This document shows positions 7,340-9,276 of a DNA stretch of 9,276 bases, one piece after another (position 1 is the stretch's first letter; each line of letters begins with the position of its first letter). The translations under genes and the position numbers were made by a program. The notes under the pieces are model-generated. The model saw nothing but the letters and a program-made list of their open reading frames with translations. It was not told the origin of the DNA and ran no database searches. The stretch comes from CAZGYE01 sp964530165. GTDB taxonomy: Bacteria > Planctomycetota > Planctomycetia > Planctomycetales > Planctomycetaceae. Location of the stretch: contig CAZGYE010000240.1 in NCBI GenBank assembly GCA_964530165.1, positions 1 through 9,276 on the forward strand, read 5' to 3'.

Positions 7340-7367
7340 CGTAACTGCTTAGCCGAATGTAACGATG

Positions 7368-7436
7368 AGGAAATTAGGAATCCAGGAAGACAGGAGAAAG
7401 ACGATTCCCGACATTCCTGCTTTCCTGGTTTCCTAA
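7368..7436. repeat. Hairpin made of 8-nt periodic units
   Basis: On the left arm four consecutive 8-nt units begin with AGGA (7368-7399, consensus AGGAANNN). On the right arm three units with core TTCCT (7413-7436) mirror them. The best pairing is 7374-7395 with 7415-7436, where 19 of 22 positions are complementary around a 19-nt loop. It lies 28 nt after the stop of the second oxidoreductase gene. It could stabilise the 3' end or stop transcription, although no clean T-tract follows. It may equally be a dispersed intergenic repeat of this genome. Confidence 0.6.
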
Positions 7437-7526
7437 TGACCCTTTTCTTACCACGAAACACATTGTGGAGAGGAACTGGCTTAAGATGGCTGAAGTATTG
7501 CTCGAATTACAGTTAGGGTCTGGACG

Positions 7527-7955
7527 ATGGCGGCAAGCAACTATTTCCGTTTTCTCCTCCCTCACCTGTTTGCAGCCGCCATTAGCACGGTCCTCTTCAT
7601 TACAGTCCCAGTCGTCGTCGTCTTGATCGTGATAATCATCGACAATGATCCGGGCGGCCCAATGTTTTTTCCAATGTTCTTGGGGCTCACCGTCTTGATC
7701 GCATTTGGCGCGTGCACCTTGTGTTTCGCACTGTCTGTTTCTCTGCAATTCCTGCAGCGCCTCCGACCATTCCCGCACTGGTTGCCGATCATTTCCGCCT
7801 TTCCGGTTGCTTGCATCGTTTTACTGCTTTTCGGTTTTCCTCCGGAGAAGACCCTGACTGCATGGCTCCTATGGAGCGCTGTTCTTTCCACTGCTTTTTG
7901 TGCTTACTGGACATCGTTGATCGCGGTGCAGGCGATGCTCTCACGCTCACATTGA
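7527..7955 (+). CDS. Hypothetical four-helix membrane protein
   Basis: The predicted protein has 142 aa. An AGGG site (7515-7518) lies 8 nt before the ATG. Hydrophobic segments are at about residues 14-38 (very rich in Val and Ile), 47-73, 85-104 and 109-137. Short polar links contain DNDPGG (39-44), RLRPFPH (78-84) and FPPEK (104-108). No family, signal or catalytic motif is recognised. It stands alone between a hairpin repeat and the cimA control region. It resembles the membrane protein at 3425-3841 only in size and helix number. Codon use is a little less GC-biased than in neighbouring genes, which is common for small membrane proteins of uncertain function but could also reflect later acquisition. 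That it is a real gene rests on continuous hydrophobic helices and an acceptable ribosome site. Confidence 0.65.
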   Translation: MAASNYFRFLLPHLFAAAISTVLFITVPVVVVLIVIIIDNDPGGPMFFPMFLGLTVLIAFGACTLCFALSVSLQFLQRLRPFPHWLPIISAFPVACIVLLLFGFPPEKTLTAWLLWSAVLSTAFCAYWTSLIAVQAMLSRSH

Positions 7956-7986
7956 CTACCCGTGCCGTTATTTTCGGCAAAACGGT

Positions 7987-8015
7987 TTGACTCCGCTCGA
8001 AAATTGACGTATTAT
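7987..8015 (+). promoter_or_regulatory. Sigma-70-type promoter of the cimA leader
   Basis: TTGACT (7987-7992) and TATTAT (8010-8015) are separated by exactly 17 bp. Each box differs from consensus at one position. A start near 8022 would leave about 30 nt before the leader-peptide ATG at 8053. It is the best promoter match I see in the window and sits where an attenuated biosynthetic operon needs it. Confidence 0.7.
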
Positions 8016-8052
8016 TCTCGGTTCGAGTCAGCATTTGGCGAGAATTACTCCG

Positions 8053-8154
8053 ATGTCAGCCGTGTCCGTCCAGATTGGTAATCCCGAGAGTCACACCGTC
8101 GGTGTGGGCATCGGTATTATCATTATCGGTCCGCTTGAGGCGGCGCGGCTTTGA
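8053..8154 (+). CDS. Isoleucine-rich leader peptide of the cimA attenuator
   Basis: This 33-codon frame runs from an ATG to a TGA (8152-8154). The control stretch reads VGVGIGIIIIGP (residues 16-27). Codons 8110-8127 are ATC GGT ATT ATC ATT ATC, so five of six are Ile. Overall there are six Ile, four Val and two Leu in 33 residues. A weak GAGA (8040-8043) is the only ribosome-site candidate, 9 nt before the ATG. The known model is ilvL of enterobacteria: when charged tRNA-Ile is scarce the ribosome stalls at the Ile codons, an antiterminator forms, and the downstream gene is transcribed. A short hairpin (8093-8105, ACACC-GTC-GGTGT) just before the Ile run could pause polymerase or form the leader's first stem. 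The peptide itself needs no function after translation. Confidence 0.78.
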   Translation: MSAVSVQIGNPESHTVGVGIGIIIIGPLEAARL

Positions 8155-8200
8155 GGCTCGAAACAAACTTCACAAGATTTCAACAAACCCTCAGGTCGCC
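8134..8200 (+). promoter_or_regulatory. Predicted antiterminator of the cimA attenuator
   Basis: Two TTGAGG copies, at 8135-8140 and 8151-8156, are each complementary (with one U-G pair) to CCTCAG (8189-8194) in the terminator's 5' arm. The second copy overlaps the leader stop codon. GGCG (8142-8145) can add pairing with CGCC (8197-8200). A ribosome stalled on the Ile codons (8110-8127) would leave the second copy free to pair; one that reaches the stop would cover it and let the terminator fold. The pairing was worked out by hand, without energies. Confidence 0.6.
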
Positions 8201-8216
8201 CGCCTGAGGGTTTTTT
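8188..8216 (+). terminator. Intrinsic terminator between leader peptide and cimA
   Basis: CCCTCAGG (8188-8195) and CCTGAGGG (8203-8210) form a perfect 8-bp stem with a 7-nt loop, followed directly by six T (8211-8216). It lies 33 nt after the leader-peptide stop and 38 nt before the cimA ATG, so it can end transcription before the structural gene. The AAA before the stem can pair with the first T residues and lengthen it. Confidence 0.85.
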
Positions 8217-8254
8217 GTTGGAAGAGCGATCAGCGGAGAAAGAAAGTTTCCGTC

Positions 8255-9276
8255 ATGGCCCGAATCCAGATTTACGACACCACGCTACGCGACGGCACTC
8301 AAGGAGAAGGCGTCAACTTCTCGCTCGAGGACAAGCTGCAAATTACCGACAAGCTGGATGAGTTGGGCTTTGACTTCATCGAGGGCGGCTATCCCCTCTC
8401 GAACCCGAAGGACAACGAGTACTTCCAGCGCGTGGCCGATAGAGAGTTGAAGCACGCTTGCATTGCCGCGTTCGGAATGACGCGGCGGCGAGGGATCGCG
8501 GCCGAGGACGACCTCGGCATGCAGGCCCTCAGGGACGCCAACTCGCCGGTGGTCACGCTGGTCGGCAAGTCGTGGGACCTGCACGTCACCGACGTGTTGC
8601 GCGTCGACGAGGCGGAGAACCTGGCGATGATTCGCGACTCGGTCGCCTTCTTGAAAGCCGAAGGCCGAAGGGTGATCTACGATGCGGAGCACTACTTCGA
8701 CGGTTACGTCCACAACCCGGATTTCGCTTTGAAGACGATTCAGGCCGCCACCGAGGCCGGGGCGGAGATCGTGGTGGTTTGCGACACCAACGGCGGCCGT
8801 TTGCCGGGTGAGATTGCCGAAGGAATCGCGGCGGCCCACAAGGCGATTTCTGTTCCCCTCGGCATCCACTGCCACAACGACTGCGACTTGGCCACCGCCA
8901 ACACTCTGGTCGCCGTCGATCACGGTGCGGTTCAGGTACAAGGAACGATCAACGGCATCGGTGAGCGCTGCGGCAACGCCGATTTGGTTCCCGTCGTCGC
9001 CAACCTGGCGCTGAAGAAACAGCACAAGGTGCTCACCGCCCACGGCGTCGATCATCTGACCGAGCTCTCACGGTACGTCTACGAGCTGGCGAACATGAAT
9101 TTCCGATCCAGCCAACCGTTCGTGGGCAGCAGCGCCTTTGCGCACAAGGGCGGCATGCACGTGCATGCCGTCAACCGCGTCACGGCCAGTTACGAGCACG
9201 TCGATCCAGAATTGGTGGGCAATCAGCGGCGGGTGCCCCTTAGCGAGCCCTCGGGCCGGTCCCACATTTTTGCCCA
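8255..9276 (+). CDS. cimA: (R)-citramalate synthase, 3' end beyond the window
   Basis: The frame is open from the ATG at 8255 to the window edge (340 codons), with GGAGAA (8235-8240) upstream. CimA condenses pyruvate and acetyl-CoA to (R)-citramalate, the entry step of the threonine-independent isoleucine route, in the cytoplasm. The DRE-TIM barrel metallolyase signature is clear: YDTTLRDGTQGEG (7-19) with Arg12 and Asp13, EGGYP (43-47), GKSWDLHVT (104-112), DAEHYFDGY (143-151), CDTNGG (176-181), metal-ligand HCHND (205-209) and GERCGN (236-241). SAFAHKGGMHVHA (293-305) leads toward the C-terminal regulatory domain, which is missing here. The TQGEG and GKSWDLHVT motifs favour the CimA/TIGR00977 group over LeuA, and the Ile-rich leader peptide upstream agrees. 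Regulation is predicted to be by attenuation. Just before the edge the usual SELSGRSN reads SEPSGRSH. Confidence 0.93.
   Translation, partial: MARIQIYDTTLRDGTQGEGVNFSLEDKLQITDKLDELGFDFIEGGYPLSNPKDNEYFQRVADRELKHACIAAFGMTRRRGIAAEDDLGMQALRDANSPVVTLVGKSWDLHVTDVLRVDEAENLAMIRDSVAFLKAEGRRVIYDAEHYFDGYVHNPDFALKTIQAATEAGAEIVVVCDTNGGRLPGEIAEGIAAAHKAISVPLGIHCHNDCDLATANTLVAVDHGAVQVQGTINGIGERCGNADLVPVVANLALKKQHKVLTAHGVDHLTELSRYVYELANMNFRSSQPFVGSSAFAHKGGMHVHAVNRVTASYEHVDPELVGNQRRVPLSEPSGRSHIFA

Noticed and set aside
7969..7985. Possible terminator after the small membrane protein (CCGTT...AACGG)
   Set aside because: The stem is only five pairs, the interior is mismatched and no T-tract follows, so it is too weak to call.
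8285..9055. 256-codon minus-strand frame opposite cimA
   Set aside because: It is antisense to an unmistakable citramalate synthase; the Val/Asp/Arg-rich product is typical of a shadow frame.
1..9276. CRISPR arrays, tRNA or rRNA genes, transposase genes
   Set aside because: No spaced direct repeats, cloverleaf-like segments, rRNA signature stretches or transposase motifs were found on either strand.

Overview
The window looks like chromosomal DNA of a GC-rich planctomycete, probably near the Pirellulales. I base this on three things: two Tat-exported Gfo/Idh/MocA oxidoreductases, a secreted hydrazine-synthase-alpha-like propeller protein, and a two-domain secreted acetylxylan-esterase-like hydrolase. 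This mix is common in that phylum. The assignment is inference; there is no rRNA or tRNA here to anchor it.

Layout. (1) 20-1696 (-): exported TolB/HzsA-like beta-propeller protein with a TATAAT-type promoter near 1819-1848. It diverges from (2) 1961-3313 (+): Tat-signal Gfo/Idh/MocA oxidoreductase. (3) 3317-3422: a MITE-like palindromic element packed between two convergent stop codons. (4) 3841-5814 (-) and 3425-3841 (-): a secreted alpha/beta hydrolase and a four-helix membrane protein, joined by a TGATG stop/start overlap. (5) 5815-6055: a divergent control region with two inverted repeats and a terminator-like hairpin. (6) 6056-7339 (+): second Tat-signal Gfo/Idh/MocA oxidoreductase. (7) 7368-7436: a hairpin built from 8-nt periodic units. 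(8) 7527-7955 (+): an orphan four-helix membrane protein. (9) 7987-8216: promoter, isoleucine-rich leader peptide, antiterminator and intrinsic terminator. (10) 8255-9276 (+): citramalate synthase cimA, cut by the window edge.

The strongest observation is item 9. A near-consensus sigma-70-type promoter (TTGACT-17-TATTAT) drives a 33-codon reading frame in which five of six consecutive codons are Ile. A GC-rich hairpin with a T6 tract follows, and then cimA, whose product catalyses the first step of the threonine-independent isoleucine pathway. Two TTGAGG copies at the end of the leader frame can pair with the 5' arm of the terminator. This is the architecture of a ribosome-mediated transcription attenuator that senses charged tRNA-Ile. 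The Ile-biased leader also supports reading the downstream enzyme as citramalate synthase and not isopropylmalate synthase.

The left part (items 1-6) looks like a catabolic neighbourhood for exported carbohydrate or ester chemistry: two periplasmic oxidoreductases around an esterase-like hydrolase. Substrates cannot be read from the sequence. No stretch longer than 300 bases lacks a gene or a described element.
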